DNA of 60,058 bases from Rhodococcus aetherivorans. Its GTDB lineage: Bacteria > Actinomycetota > Actinomycetes > Mycobacteriales > Mycobacteriaceae. Where the stretch lies: positions 1 through 60,058 of the forward strand of contig NZ_JAALEG010000028.1 in the NCBI RefSeq assembly GCF_011058165.1, read 5' to 3'. The notes under the pieces are model-generated. The model saw nothing but the letters and a program-made list of their open reading frames with translations, was not told the DNA's origin and did not search any database. This document shows, piece after piece, positions 32,983-40,394 of this stretch. The stretch's first letter is position 1. Every line of letters begins with the position of its first letter. The position numbers were made by a program, and so were the translations under genes.

Positions 32983-33174
32983 GCACCGGGCTCGGCGCGA
33001 TCAACGATGTCGGTGAGGGTGAGTCGATGAAGGCCATGGCCGAGGGCATCACCCTCGGTCGTCGCGTCTCCACCGGTGAGGACGTGGCAGCCTTCGTCTT
33101 CTACCTGGCCGGCCCCCGACTCGAACTACATGACGGGCCAATCCGTGCTCATCGACGGCGGCATGCTGTTCGTC
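32983..33174 (+). pseudogene. C-terminal fragment of an SDR (acetoin/diacetyl-reductase-like) with a frameshift
   Basis: The frame GEGESMKAMAEGITLGRRVS, TGEDVAAFVFYLAGP breaks in a run of five C (33113-33117) and continues one base later as PDSNYMTGQSVLIDGGMLFV. Removing one C restores a perfect short-chain-dehydrogenase C-terminus like that of BudC-type diacetyl reductases. The Rossmann and catalytic YxxxK parts are absent, so the gene was already truncated apart from the frameshift. Confidence 0.75.
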
Positions 33175-33223
33175 CGAGATCCCGACGACGACCCGCTCAC
33201 CGCCTCGCGGTGCGCGGCGCCGC

Positions 33224-33262
33224 CGGACCGGTTGCGCCGTCGAACAACCCACAACCGGTCCG
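33224..33262 (-). terminator. Terminator after the VOC-CMD operon
   Basis: CGGACCGGTTG (33224-33234) and CAACCGGTCCG (33252-33262) form a perfect 11-bp stem with a 17-nt loop, 45 bases beyond the CMD stop on the minus strand. Confidence 0.5.
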
Positions 33263-33306
33263 ACGAAGGGCGCGAGAGAACCGCAGCGCGCATGATGCAA
33301 CGGCCG

Positions 33307-33945
33307 CTACTCGCCGGCCAGATCGGCGGAGAGGTCGGAGACATGGACGCCGTCCGGGATCCGGACCTCCTCGACCGGTTCGGGTCTGTCGTCGAACTCG
33401 AGCTTCAGCGCGCGGCAGATCGTAGCGTGCATGTCGTACATGCACGTGATGTAGGTGAGTTCCATGATCTCCTGGTCGGACAGGTGAGCCCGGAGCAGGG
33501 CGAACACCTCGTCGGGCACCCGGCCGCCACCGAGGACGAGCCCGTCCGTGTAGGCGAGCACGGCGCGCTCGAGCTCCGAGAACCGGTCGCTGATCTGCCA
33601 GTGCGGGAGGGCAGCGATCTTCTCTTCGGACATCCCGAGAGAACGCATCTGCTTGCAGTGCTGGGAGAACACGAACTGGCTCCCGCGCGCGTACCCGGCC
33701 CTGCCCTGACCGAGCTCGCGCAGCAGCGGGTCGAGACCTGCGTTGCGGTACAACGCGAAGCCCCGTACGGCATGCCGGAACACGGCCGGAGACTGTGCGA
33801 ACACCGTCCACCAGTCGCCCGGCGTGGCATGAATGGTGCCGTGGTCGACGGCGGGGTCCTTGTCGGCGCCGAACAGCCGGTCGTAGAAGAAGAGGATCTT
33901 TTCGTCGGTCACCTCGGCACGAGGGACTTCACGGAGGCGGGGCAT
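33307..33945 (-). CDS. Carboxymuconolactone decarboxylase / AhpD-like protein
   Basis: 212 residues, longer than typical 120-180-residue CMD proteins. The helical core includes FVFSQHCKQMRSLGMSEEKI, where AhpD enzymes have E-x-x-x-C-x-x-C-x-x-x-H; only one Cys is present here, so peroxidase-type thiol chemistry is unlikely. Further family parts are DRFSELERAVLAYTDGLVLG and LSDQEIMELTYITCMYDMHA. CMD-fold proteins act as decarboxylases, hydrolases or peroxidases. It follows the VOC gene by 24 bases and lies in the TetR-controlled island, so a catabolic step is more likely than antioxidant duty. Confidence 0.82.
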   Translation of the reverse strand: MPRLREVPRAEVTDEKILFFYDRLFGADKDPAVDHGTIHATPGDWWTVFAQSPAVFRHAVRGFALYRNAGLDPLLRELGQGRAGYARGSQFVFSQHCKQMRSLGMSEEKIAALPHWQISDRFSELERAVLAYTDGLVLGGGRVPDEVFALLRAHLSDQEIMELTYITCMYDMHATICRALKLEFDDRPEPVEEVRIPDGVHVSDLSADLAGE

Positions 33946-33969
33946 GTCGATTGTCCTTTCGGCCGTCGG

Positions 33970-34536
33970 TCAGGAGGCGCCGGTCGTGCGGCGGTCGGCC
34001 GCGGTCTTCGGCTCGTGCACGACGTCTTCCGGAGTGAACTCGCGCGTCCAGCAGGCAAATTCGAGGAGGACGCCGTCCGGATCCTGGAAGTAGAACGATC
34101 GGACGAAGGTGCCGTCGTGCACCTCCTTGGCTACGCCGGACGGGCTGTCGTCGTGGTTGAGGACGCGGCTGACCTCGACACCGTCCGCTTGCAGCCGTGC
34201 GCGGTACTCGCCGAACAGTTCCGGTGGGACAGCGAAGGCCACGTGGTTCATCGATCCGACCGCACTGGCGAGTTCCCCCTCGTCGGGGCGGCCCTTCGGC
34301 GCCGCAACGCCGGGGGCGGCATCGGGTGCGTCCTCGAGCCAGAAGAACGCGAGGGTGTTGCCTCCCCCGCAGTCGAAGAAGAAGTGCTGGCCGAGTCCCC
34401 CGGGCAGCTCGACCGTCTTCACCAGGGGCATGCCGAGGGTTCCCGAGTAGAAGTCGATCGTCCGCTTCATGTCGGAGCAGACGAGGGCGAGGTGATTGAT
34501 CCCGCGGAGTTCGAACTTCGAATTCGATGTGGTCAC
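33970..34536 (-). CDS. VOC-family (glyoxalase/dioxygenase-fold) protein
   Basis: 188 residues from GTG 34536 (AAAGGA upstream). Start LRGINHLALVCSDMKRTIDF, middle SMNHVAFAVPPELFGEYRAR, end FYFQDPDGVLLEFACWTREF. The His in INHLAL, the His in MNHVAF and the Glu in LLEFAC are the classic VOC metal ligands. Members act as glyoxalases, epimerases or extradiol dioxygenases; the single pair of modules and length fit an isomerase or lyase on an acyl-CoA or small oxo-acid, but this is open. It is the first gene of the minus-strand arm, directly behind the shared TetR operator. Confidence 0.85.
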   Translation of the reverse strand: MTTSNSKFELRGINHLALVCSDMKRTIDFYSGTLGMPLVKTVELPGGLGQHFFFDCGGGNTLAFFWLEDAPDAAPGVAAPKGRPDEGELASAVGSMNHVAFAVPPELFGEYRARLQADGVEVSRVLNHDDSPSGVAKEVHDGTFVRSFYFQDPDGVLLEFACWTREFTPEDVVHEPKTAADRRTTGAS

Positions 34537-34610
34537 TGCAATCCTTTCGGGCACTGATTCGGAGAAATCCGGGCAGGAAACGGAGAGAATCAGAGAACAA
34601 GGGGTACGAG

Positions 34611-34632
34611 ATGACTTGACAGTCATGTCACC
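34611..34632. promoter_or_regulatory. TetR operator, copy 1 (left end of the catabolic island)
   Basis: ATGACT-TGAC-AGTCAT followed by GTCACC, holding the dyads ATGACT/AGTCAT and TGACA/TGTCA. It lies between the divergent VOC and TetR genes. The same sequence recurs at 46699-46720 with 20 of 22 bases identical. A related AAGTCATCTGTCAA overlaps the TetR start (34657-34670). Confidence 0.75.
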
Positions 34633-34650
34633 TTCGGGGATAGTCTGACC

Positions 34651-35292
34651 GTGGCCAAGTCATCTGTCAACACCCCGTCCGTACCCGCGCCGGTCGAGAC
34701 CCTCACGGCGCGGGGGCGGAAGACTCGTGACGCCCTGCTCGACGCGGCGCGCACCGTATTCGAGACCGTCGGATTCCCCGACACCCGGGTCGAGCAGATC
34801 ACCCAGGAGGCCAACGTCGCTTATGGCACCTTCTATCGGTATTTCGAGTCGAAGGAACACATCTTCCGCGAACTGAGCACCCGCCTGTTCGAGGATGTAC
34901 ACCGCCGCGAACCGACCGATCCCGACCTGTCCCCCGCGGCACGGCTCGTCGCGGCGAATCGCTCGTACTACAAGGCCTATCGGCGCAATGCACGGCTGAT
35001 GGCGATCGTCGAGCAGGTCGCGACCATCAACGACGAGTTCCGGGAATTGCGCCACGAGCACCGCTCCCAGCTCATCGAACGGACTTCCCGGGCGATCGCC
35101 CGCTGGCAACAGGAGGGACTCGTCCGGCAGTCGCTCGACCCGATACTCGCCGCCCGCGCGATGTCCGCGATGGTCGATCACACCCTCTACCTCTGGCTGA
35201 TCCAGGGGGAGGCGGCGGACGAAGAGGCACTGCTGAGCACCCTCGACCAGATGTGCCTGGGCGCCCTGGGACTGGAATCCGATTCCCCCTGA
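34651..35292 (+). CDS. TetR-family regulator of the 33-47 kb catabolic island
   Basis: 213 residues from GTG 34651. HTH: RGRKTRDALLDAARTVFETV, DTRVEQITQEANVAYGTFYR and YFESKEHIFRELSTR. The ligand domain contains SYYKAYRRNARLMAIVEQVA and HTLYLWLIQGEAADEEALLS. It is the first gene of the plus-strand arm (gap 36 bases to the SnoaL-like gene) and its start overlaps a half operator, so autorepression is likely. TetR proteins in acyl-CoA operons commonly bind the CoA intermediate as inducer, which is inference here. Confidence 0.88.
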   Translation: MAKSSVNTPSVPAPVETLTARGRKTRDALLDAARTVFETVGFPDTRVEQITQEANVAYGTFYRYFESKEHIFRELSTRLFEDVHRREPTDPDLSPAARLVAANRSYYKAYRRNARLMAIVEQVATINDEFRELRHEHRSQLIERTSRAIARWQQEGLVRQSLDPILAARAMSAMVDHTLYLWLIQGEAADEEALLSTLDQMCLGALGLESDSP

Positions 35293-35328
35293 CATCCCAT
35301 CCGCAGCACCGAGGAGAACCACCTTCGC

Positions 35329-35724
35329 ATGTTGGATCTCGCAGACCGATTCTTCGCCGCCGTCCGAGCCGGTGACGTGGAAACACTGACAAACCTGTAT
35401 GCGCCGGACGCGCGCATCTGGCACAACGACGACGGCCGCGAGCAGACCGTCGAGGAGAACCTGCGCGTGTTGCGCTGGCTCACCCGCACGCTCGAGGACT
35501 TCCGTTACGAGGACGTCCGCCGCGACGCGGTTCCGGACGGCTTCGTACAGCAGCACGTGGTGCGCGGGGCCCTGCCGGGACACGGTCCGCTCGAAGTTCC
35601 TGCCGCACTGTTCGTCCGGGTCGTGGACGGACGGATCACCCGCATCGACGAGTACGTCGACTCCGCCGCCATCCGACCGCTGCACGAGACGACCGACACG
35701 ACAACGAAGGGAAACGGGGCATGA
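35329..35724 (+). CDS. SnoaL/NTF2-like protein
   Basis: 131 residues with the cone-shaped NTF2/SnoaL layout: DLADRFFAAVRAGDVETLTN, LYAPDARIWHNDD, a Glu/Arg-rich turn, then strands QQHVVRGALPGHGPLEVPAA and LFVRVVDGRITRIDEYVDSA. Members include ketosteroid-type isomerases, cyclases, lactone-opening enzymes and non-catalytic binders. The Asp and His in the pocket region (residues ~25-35) could support isomerase or hydratase chemistry. Its stop overlaps the next gene by 4 bases (ATGA), tying it closely to the dehydrogenase-kinase pair. Confidence 0.8.
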   Translation: MLDLADRFFAAVRAGDVETLTNLYAPDARIWHNDDGREQTVEENLRVLRWLTRTLEDFRYEDVRRDAVPDGFVQQHVVRGALPGHGPLEVPAALFVRVVDGRITRIDEYVDSAAIRPLHETTDTTTKGNGA

Positions 35725-36905
35725 CCACCAATCATCCCGAGGGCCACATCGCAGACCTGTGCGCCCGCATGCGCTCGTTCATCGACAACCAGGTGATTCC
35801 TGCCGAGCCGGTCCTCGCGCGCGAGGACGACGACGCCCGCAAGGCACTCGATCAGCTGCGCACGCAGGCAAAAGAGCTCGGTCTGTGGGCCTTGGGCCAC
35901 CCGGCGGACGTCGGGGGTGGTGGTGTGCAGTTCCTCGATTTCGTATACCTCAACGAAATCATCGGCCGGTCCGAGTTCGGGCAGCTCGCCGTCGGGTCCG
36001 TGTCCATGCAGGACACCTTGATGCTGCGCAAGCACGGCACCGAGGAACAGCGGGAACGATGGATCCCGCCGCTCGTCGCCGGCGAGTTCCTGCCCTCGGT
36101 GGGACTCACGGAGCCGGAGGTCGCCGGCTCCGATCCGACCCTGATCACCACCCGCGCGGAGCTCGACGGGGACACCTGGGTCATCAACGGGCACAAGTGG
36201 TTCACGACGGGAGTCAAAGACGCGGGCTACTGCACCGTCTTCGCGCGCACCGAGCCCGAGGACGTGCCCCGCCACTCCCGGATCAGCGCGATCATCGTTC
36301 CGACCGACACCCCCGGTTTCGAGATCCTCCGCTCGATCCCGACGATGGGCCACGATCCCAGCGACCACTACGAGGTCCGTCTCTCCGACGTGCGGGTGCC
36401 TGCCGAGAACCTGCTCGGCGAGCGCGGCAAGGGGTTTGCCGTCGCGCAGGACCGCCTCGGACCCGGGCGCATCTTCCACGGCATGCGCTGGCTCGGTCAG
36501 GCGCAGCGGGCCTACGAGCTCATGTGCGAGCGGGCCAACACCCGCTACGTGCACGGTTCTCTCCTGGCAGAGAAGGGCGAGGTCCACCGGTACATAGCGG
36601 AATCCGCCGCGCAGATCCACGCTGCCCGGCTGATGACACTCGATGCCGCCCGCGCGATGGACTCCGGCGACGATGCACGCATCCGGATCGGGCTCGTCAA
36701 GTTCTGGTGTGCACGGATGCTGCACGACGTCGTCGACCGCGCCATCCAGGTGCACGGAGCGCTCGGGCTGACCGCCGACACGCCGTTGGAGCGGATGTAT
36801 CGGCAGGCCCGGTACGCCCGCATCTACGACGGCCCCGACGAGGTCCACCGCATGTCCACAGCTCGCAAACTGTTGCGCGACCCGGGCGCGGCGCCGTGGC
36901 TGTGA
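35721..36905 (+). CDS. ACAD10/11-type acyl-CoA dehydrogenase (LvaC-like)
   Basis: 394 residues. FAD region VGLTEPEVAGSDPTLITTRA, substrate-side strand WVINGHKWFTTGVKDAGYCT, and C-terminal VQVHG-like segment AIQVHGALGLTADTPLERMY. The catalytic loop near residue 370 reads IYDGPDEVHRMSTAR. DGPDEVH is the mark of ACAD10/11-like enzymes, which convert 4-phosphoacyl-CoA to enoyl-CoA with loss of phosphate, unlike the GTNE loop of classical dehydrogenases. The gene overlaps the kinase gene by GTGA, the same partnership found as a fusion in mammalian ACAD10/11 and as neighbours in Pseudomonas Lva. Confidence 0.87.
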   Translation: MTTNHPEGHIADLCARMRSFIDNQVIPAEPVLAREDDDARKALDQLRTQAKELGLWALGHPADVGGGGVQFLDFVYLNEIIGRSEFGQLAVGSVSMQDTLMLRKHGTEEQRERWIPPLVAGEFLPSVGLTEPEVAGSDPTLITTRAELDGDTWVINGHKWFTTGVKDAGYCTVFARTEPEDVPRHSRISAIIVPTDTPGFEILRSIPTMGHDPSDHYEVRLSDVRVPAENLLGERGKGFAVAQDRLGPGRIFHGMRWLGQAQRAYELMCERANTRYVHGSLLAEKGEVHRYIAESAAQIHAARLMTLDAARAMDSGDDARIRIGLVKFWCARMLHDVVDRAIQVHGALGLTADTPLERMYRQARYARIYDGPDEVHRMSTARKLLRDPGAAPWL

Positions 36906-38260
36906 CCGAGGCTTCCTCGTCACTGGGTGACGGGATCCGAGCAATCCTCATCGAGGTGCGCGGCGAGAACGTCTCGGTCGGCGAACCCCGACAGCTGACC
37001 GGCGGCGCGAGCCGCGAGGTGTGGTCGGCGCAGGCAACCGATGCCGCGGGCAACCCCCTGCCCGTAGTCCTCAGGCGTGATCCCCCCGGGCACGGCGACG
37101 CACAGCGGATGCGCGCGGAGACGGCATGCCTGCGCGCCGCCGCCGCCGCCGGTGTGCCGGTACCCGCTGTCCTTGCCAGCGGTGACACCGCCCCCGGCAT
37201 CGATGCCCCCTTCCTGCTGATGGAAAGAGTGGCCGGCGAGTCGATTCCCCGGAAGATCCAACGGGATCCGGCGCTCGCCGAAATGCGGGAGCGGCTGGCC
37301 GAGAAGATGGGATTCGTGCTGGGACAGATCCACAGCAGCGCTGTCGGAGCCCTCACGATGCTCGACACCAGAGACCCGATCGACGTGCTCGAGTCCGTCT
37401 ATCGGGCTCTCGACGACCCGCGCCCGGCGGTCGAAATCGGGCTGCGGTGGCTTCGGGACCATCGGCCTTCGCGCCGACCGGCCACTCTCGTGCACGGCGA
37501 CTTCCGCCTCGGCAACCTTCTGGTCGACGACACCGGAATCCGGGGCGTCCTCGACTGGGAGCTCGCCCATCTGGGCGATCCGATCGAGGACCTCGGATGG
37601 CTTTGCGTCCGGGCATGGCGGTTCGGTGCCGAACTCCCGGTCGCCGGTGTGGGGACCCGCGAGCAGTTGCTCGACGGCTACGAGAAGGCGACGGGTGAGC
37701 GGCCTTCGACGGCAGAGCTGCACTGGTGGGAGACCTACGGCACCCTGCGGTGGCTGGTGCTCAGCCGGTTCCAGGCGCAGCGGCATTTCGGCGGCGCCGA
37801 GCGCTCGCTCGAACTCGCCGCGATCGGCCGCCGGGTCTGCGAATCCGAATACGACCTGCTCCTGATCCTCGATCTGCTCGACGACGAGCCACCGGCGGCA
37901 CCTGCTCCGCCGGCCGAGTCGCTGCACGACCGCCCGAGCCTGGCCGAGATTCTCGAGCTCGTCTCCTGGACGCTCACCGACGAAATCGGTCCGGCACTCG
38001 ACCGGACGCAGGACCGGGAGCGCTACCTGCTGCGGATCTGCGTCAACCTCCTGGGCACGGCGCGTCGGGAACTCGACTCCGGCGACAGCACCGTGCTCGG
38101 GGACCTGTTGACCGAAGTCGGCTGCGCCACCGAGGCCGAGCTCGCAACCGCGCTTCACCGGGGAACGCTCTCGTACACCGACCCCCTTGTGCGTCGAGCC
38201 GTCTCGACAGCGGTCCTGGCCCGTCTGCGCGTCGCCAATCCACGCCACCTCACCACGTGA
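36902..38260 (+). CDS. APH-family acyl-CoA 4-hydroxy kinase fused to a DUF6285-like domain (LvaA-LvaB-like fusion)
   Basis: 452 residues from GTG 36902. Residues 1-320: aminoglycoside-phosphotransferase fold with PVVLRRDPPGHGDAQRMRAE (ATP Lys/Arg strand), catalytic VHGDFRLGNLLVDD (about 197-210) and metal-binding VLDWELAHLGDPIEDLGWL. Residues about 340-445: helical DUF6285-like domain, LHDRPSLAEILELVSWTLTD, then ERYLLRICVNLLGTARREL. In levulinate catabolism LvaA, with the small LvaB, phosphorylates 4-hydroxyacyl-CoA; here both parts seem joined in one chain. The assignment of LvaB to DUF6285 is from memory. Product would feed the overlapping dehydrogenase. Confidence 0.82.
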   Translation: MTEASSSLGDGIRAILIEVRGENVSVGEPRQLTGGASREVWSAQATDAAGNPLPVVLRRDPPGHGDAQRMRAETACLRAAAAAGVPVPAVLASGDTAPGIDAPFLLMERVAGESIPRKIQRDPALAEMRERLAEKMGFVLGQIHSSAVGALTMLDTRDPIDVLESVYRALDDPRPAVEIGLRWLRDHRPSRRPATLVHGDFRLGNLLVDDTGIRGVLDWELAHLGDPIEDLGWLCVRAWRFGAELPVAGVGTREQLLDGYEKATGERPSTAELHWWETYGTLRWLVLSRFQAQRHFGGAERSLELAAIGRRVCESEYDLLLILDLLDDEPPAAPAPPAESLHDRPSLAEILELVSWTLTDEIGPALDRTQDRERYLLRICVNLLGTARRELDSGDSTVLGDLLTEVGCATEAELATALHRGTLSYTDPLVRRAVSTAVLARLRVANPRHLTT

Positions 38261-38274
38261 TCGAAAGCGATTCC

Positions 38275-39168
38275 ATGTCAGATTTTCTCGGATCACCGAC
38301 CCCTACCAGACCACGGCTGCGCCAACTGCTGGACAGCGCGGCACCGGTCCTGGCGCCGGGGGCCTACGACAGCCTGTCCGCGCGCCTGGTCGAGGCCGCC
38401 GGGTTCGATGCGGCGTACATGACCGGCTTCGGCACCTCTGCGAGTCTGCTCGGTCGCCCCGACGTCGGATTGCTCACCGCTACGGAGATGACCGACAACG
38501 CCCGCCGCATGGCTGCTGCCGTCGACGTCCCGTTGATCGCCGATGCCGATACCGGGTACGGCAACCCTCTCAACGTCATTCGCACCGTCCGCGACTACGA
38601 GAGGGCCGGTGTCGCGGCCATCCAGCTCGAGGATCAGGTCGCTCCCAAGCGATGCGGCCACATGGAGGGCAAGGCGGTCGTCCCGGTCACCGACATGGTG
38701 GCCAAGCTGGAGGCGGCCGTCGCGGCCCGCACCGATCCGGACCTCCTGATCATCGCTCGGACCGACGCCGCGGCCGTCGACGGGCTGGACGCGGCAATCG
38801 ATCGCGCCCTGCGCTACGCGGACGCCGGCGCCGACCTGTTGTTCGTGGAGGCTCCGGCCAGCATCGACGAGGTGCGTGCGGTGGCGACCCGGTTGAAGGG
38901 ACATCGCCTGGTGTTCAACTGGGTAGAAGGCGGGCGCACTCCGCCGGTGCCGCTGGATGTGCTGGGCGAGCTGGGATTCGCTCTTGTGCTGTTCCCGATC
39001 GGCGCGCTGCTGGCCGCTACGAGGTCGATCCAGGACTTCCTGGCCACGATCGTGCGCGACGGGACCCCGGCGGCGGCGTTGTCGCGCCTGCCCTCCTTCG
39101 ACGAGTTCACCGGGTTCATCGGACTGTCCGAGGTGAACGAACTCGGTTCCCGTTTCGCCGATCGCTGA
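38275..39168 (+). CDS. PEP-mutase/isocitrate-lyase superfamily lyase
   Basis: 297 residues, ATG 38275, 14 bases after the kinase stop. TIM-barrel signatures: LAPGAYDSLSARLVEAAGFD, MTGFGTSASLLGRPDVGL, Mg site IADADTGYGNPLNV, catalytic loop LEDQVAPKRCGHMEGK and IIARTDAAAVDGLDAAIDRA. The Cys of KRCGH marks a C-C lyase (isocitrate/methylisocitrate/dimethylmalate lyase type) rather than a phosphonate mutase. It could cleave a 2-hydroxy-diacid produced late in the pathway, or act as an oxaloacetate decarboxylase. The operon ends here with a strong terminator. Confidence 0.85.
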   Translation: MSDFLGSPTPTRPRLRQLLDSAAPVLAPGAYDSLSARLVEAAGFDAAYMTGFGTSASLLGRPDVGLLTATEMTDNARRMAAAVDVPLIADADTGYGNPLNVIRTVRDYERAGVAAIQLEDQVAPKRCGHMEGKAVVPVTDMVAKLEAAVAARTDPDLLIIARTDAAAVDGLDAAIDRALRYADAGADLLFVEAPASIDEVRAVATRLKGHRLVFNWVEGGRTPPVPLDVLGELGFALVLFPIGALLAATRSIQDFLATIVRDGTPAAALSRLPSFDEFTGFIGLSEVNELGSRFADR

Positions 39169-39180
39169 GCCGGAAGGGTT

Positions 39181-39210
39181 CGCCTGGCCACATGGCCAGG
39201 CGGGCTTTTT
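39181..39210 (+). terminator. Intrinsic terminator with T-tract
   Basis: CGCCTGGCCA (39181-39190) pairs with TGGCCAGGCG (39193-39202), followed by GGCTTTTT. It ends the plus-strand TetR-to-lyase operon and is the clearest rho-independent terminator of the window. Confidence 0.92.
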
Positions 39211-39257
39211 CGGTACCGATCGCACCGGGCGACAGCCGGAGACCACTAACACCGCAG

Positions 39258-39303
39258 CGACGGACGGGCACCCTAGATCCTGATCGAGGGTGCCCGTCCG
39301 TCG
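39258..39303 (-). terminator. Terminator of the Liv transporter operon
   Basis: A perfect 17-bp stem (CGACGGACGGGCACCCT at 39258-39274 with 39287-39303) and a 12-nt loop, 20 bases beyond the LivM stop. No T-tract; placed to stop minus-strand transcription. Confidence 0.78.
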
Positions 39304-39323
39304 CCGGTCGTGGTCCGGGCAGT

Positions 39324-40394
39324 TCAGCCGGTGGCCACCGGTTCCAATTCCAGTCCCGGGTCCTTTGTGCCCTCGGACCGTCCCCCGTCGCTGCGACGAC
39401 CCGGGATGCATGCCACGAGCGGCGCGAGCCCCCACCGCACCAGACTGATCAAGCCGTAGGGCAGTACGAAGATGAACAGGATCAACGCAGCGCCGTAGGT
39501 GATGCCGGCCGCCGACTGGTTGAGTTCAGCAGTCCACTGCGGGACGTAGACGACGAAGAAGGCGCCGAACACGACACCGGGCACGGTACCGAGACCTCCG
39601 ACCACGATCATGGTGATGAACGCGATCGCCAGCGGCAGCCCGAAGGCCTCCGGGCCGACGTACTGGACGACGAAGCTGTAGAGCACCCCGCCGACGCCGG
39701 CGAGTGCGGCACTGAGGGCGAACACGGTGGTCTTCGTCCGGGCGGCCGGCATACCGAGGGTCGTCGCCACGGCCTCGTAGTCACGGATCGCGATCAGCGA
39801 TCGCCCGATGCGGCCGGTGGAGAGCCGGCGCACCACGAGATAGGTCAGCGCGGCGACGAGCAGGCACAGGTAGTACACCCACTGGTCGCGATCGAGACCG
39901 GAGGATACGGGTGCCTCGGCCGCGGTGACGTTGATGCCCGCCTGACCGTCGGTCACGTGCTCGAAGCGTTTGATCACGGCGGGGGTCACCAGTGCGAGAC
40001 CCAGTGTGGCGAGCGCCAACTGGAGGCCGTGGAGCCGCAGCGCCGGCAGCCCGAACAGGTACCCGCCCACATAGCAGACCGCGAAGGCGAGCGGGAGCAC
40101 CACCGGATAGGCGACACCATGGTTCTCGATCAGCACCGCACTGAGATACGCGCCCACGGCGAAGAAGAAGCCATGGCCCAGGGAGATCTGACCGGTGTTG
40201 CCTGTCAGCAGATTCAGGCCGAGTCCGACCACGACGTACACGAGGACCATGGAACGGTCGAAGTTGACGTACGGCGCCGAGACGAGCGGTGCGACCGCGG
40301 CGAGGACGAGCACCACCGCAACGGTGGTACGGCGGAGCCACACCGGTGCGTCGAGTTCGGCGCGGGGGCGGCGGAGCATATCGAGGACTTTCAT
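39324..40394 (-). CDS. Branched-chain-type ABC importer permease, LivM-like
   Basis: 356 residues from ATG 40394 with about 9-10 membrane helices: VVGLGLNLLTGNTGQISLGH, FFAVGAYLSAVLI, VVRRLSTGRIGRSLIAIRDY (the EAA-like cytoplasmic loop) and FITMIVVGGLGTVPGVVFGA. The C-terminal 35 residues after GLAPLVACIPG are hydrophilic. LivM forms the channel with LivH. It overlaps livH by 4 bases. HAAT-family importers take up many carboxylates and aromatics besides amino acids; in this island the cargo is probably the catabolic substrate. Confidence 0.9.
   Translation of the reverse strand: MKVLDMLRRPRAELDAPVWLRRTTVAVVLVLAAVAPLVSAPYVNFDRSMVLVYVVVGLGLNLLTGNTGQISLGHGFFFAVGAYLSAVLIENHGVAYPVVLPLAFAVCYVGGYLFGLPALRLHGLQLALATLGLALVTPAVIKRFEHVTDGQAGINVTAAEAPVSSGLDRDQWVYYLCLLVAALTYLVVRRLSTGRIGRSLIAIRDYEAVATTLGMPAARTKTTVFALSAALAGVGGVLYSFVVQYVGPEAFGLPLAIAFITMIVVGGLGTVPGVVFGAFFVVYVPQWTAELNQSAAGITYGAALILFIFVLPYGLISLVRWGLAPLVACIPGRRSDGGRSEGTKDPGLELEPVATG

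Noticed and set aside
37726..38274. N-terminal extension of the lyase gene frame across the kinase 3' end
   Set aside because: The extension is an Arg/Pro-rich shadow; PEP-mutase family proteins start at MSDFLG (ATG 38275).
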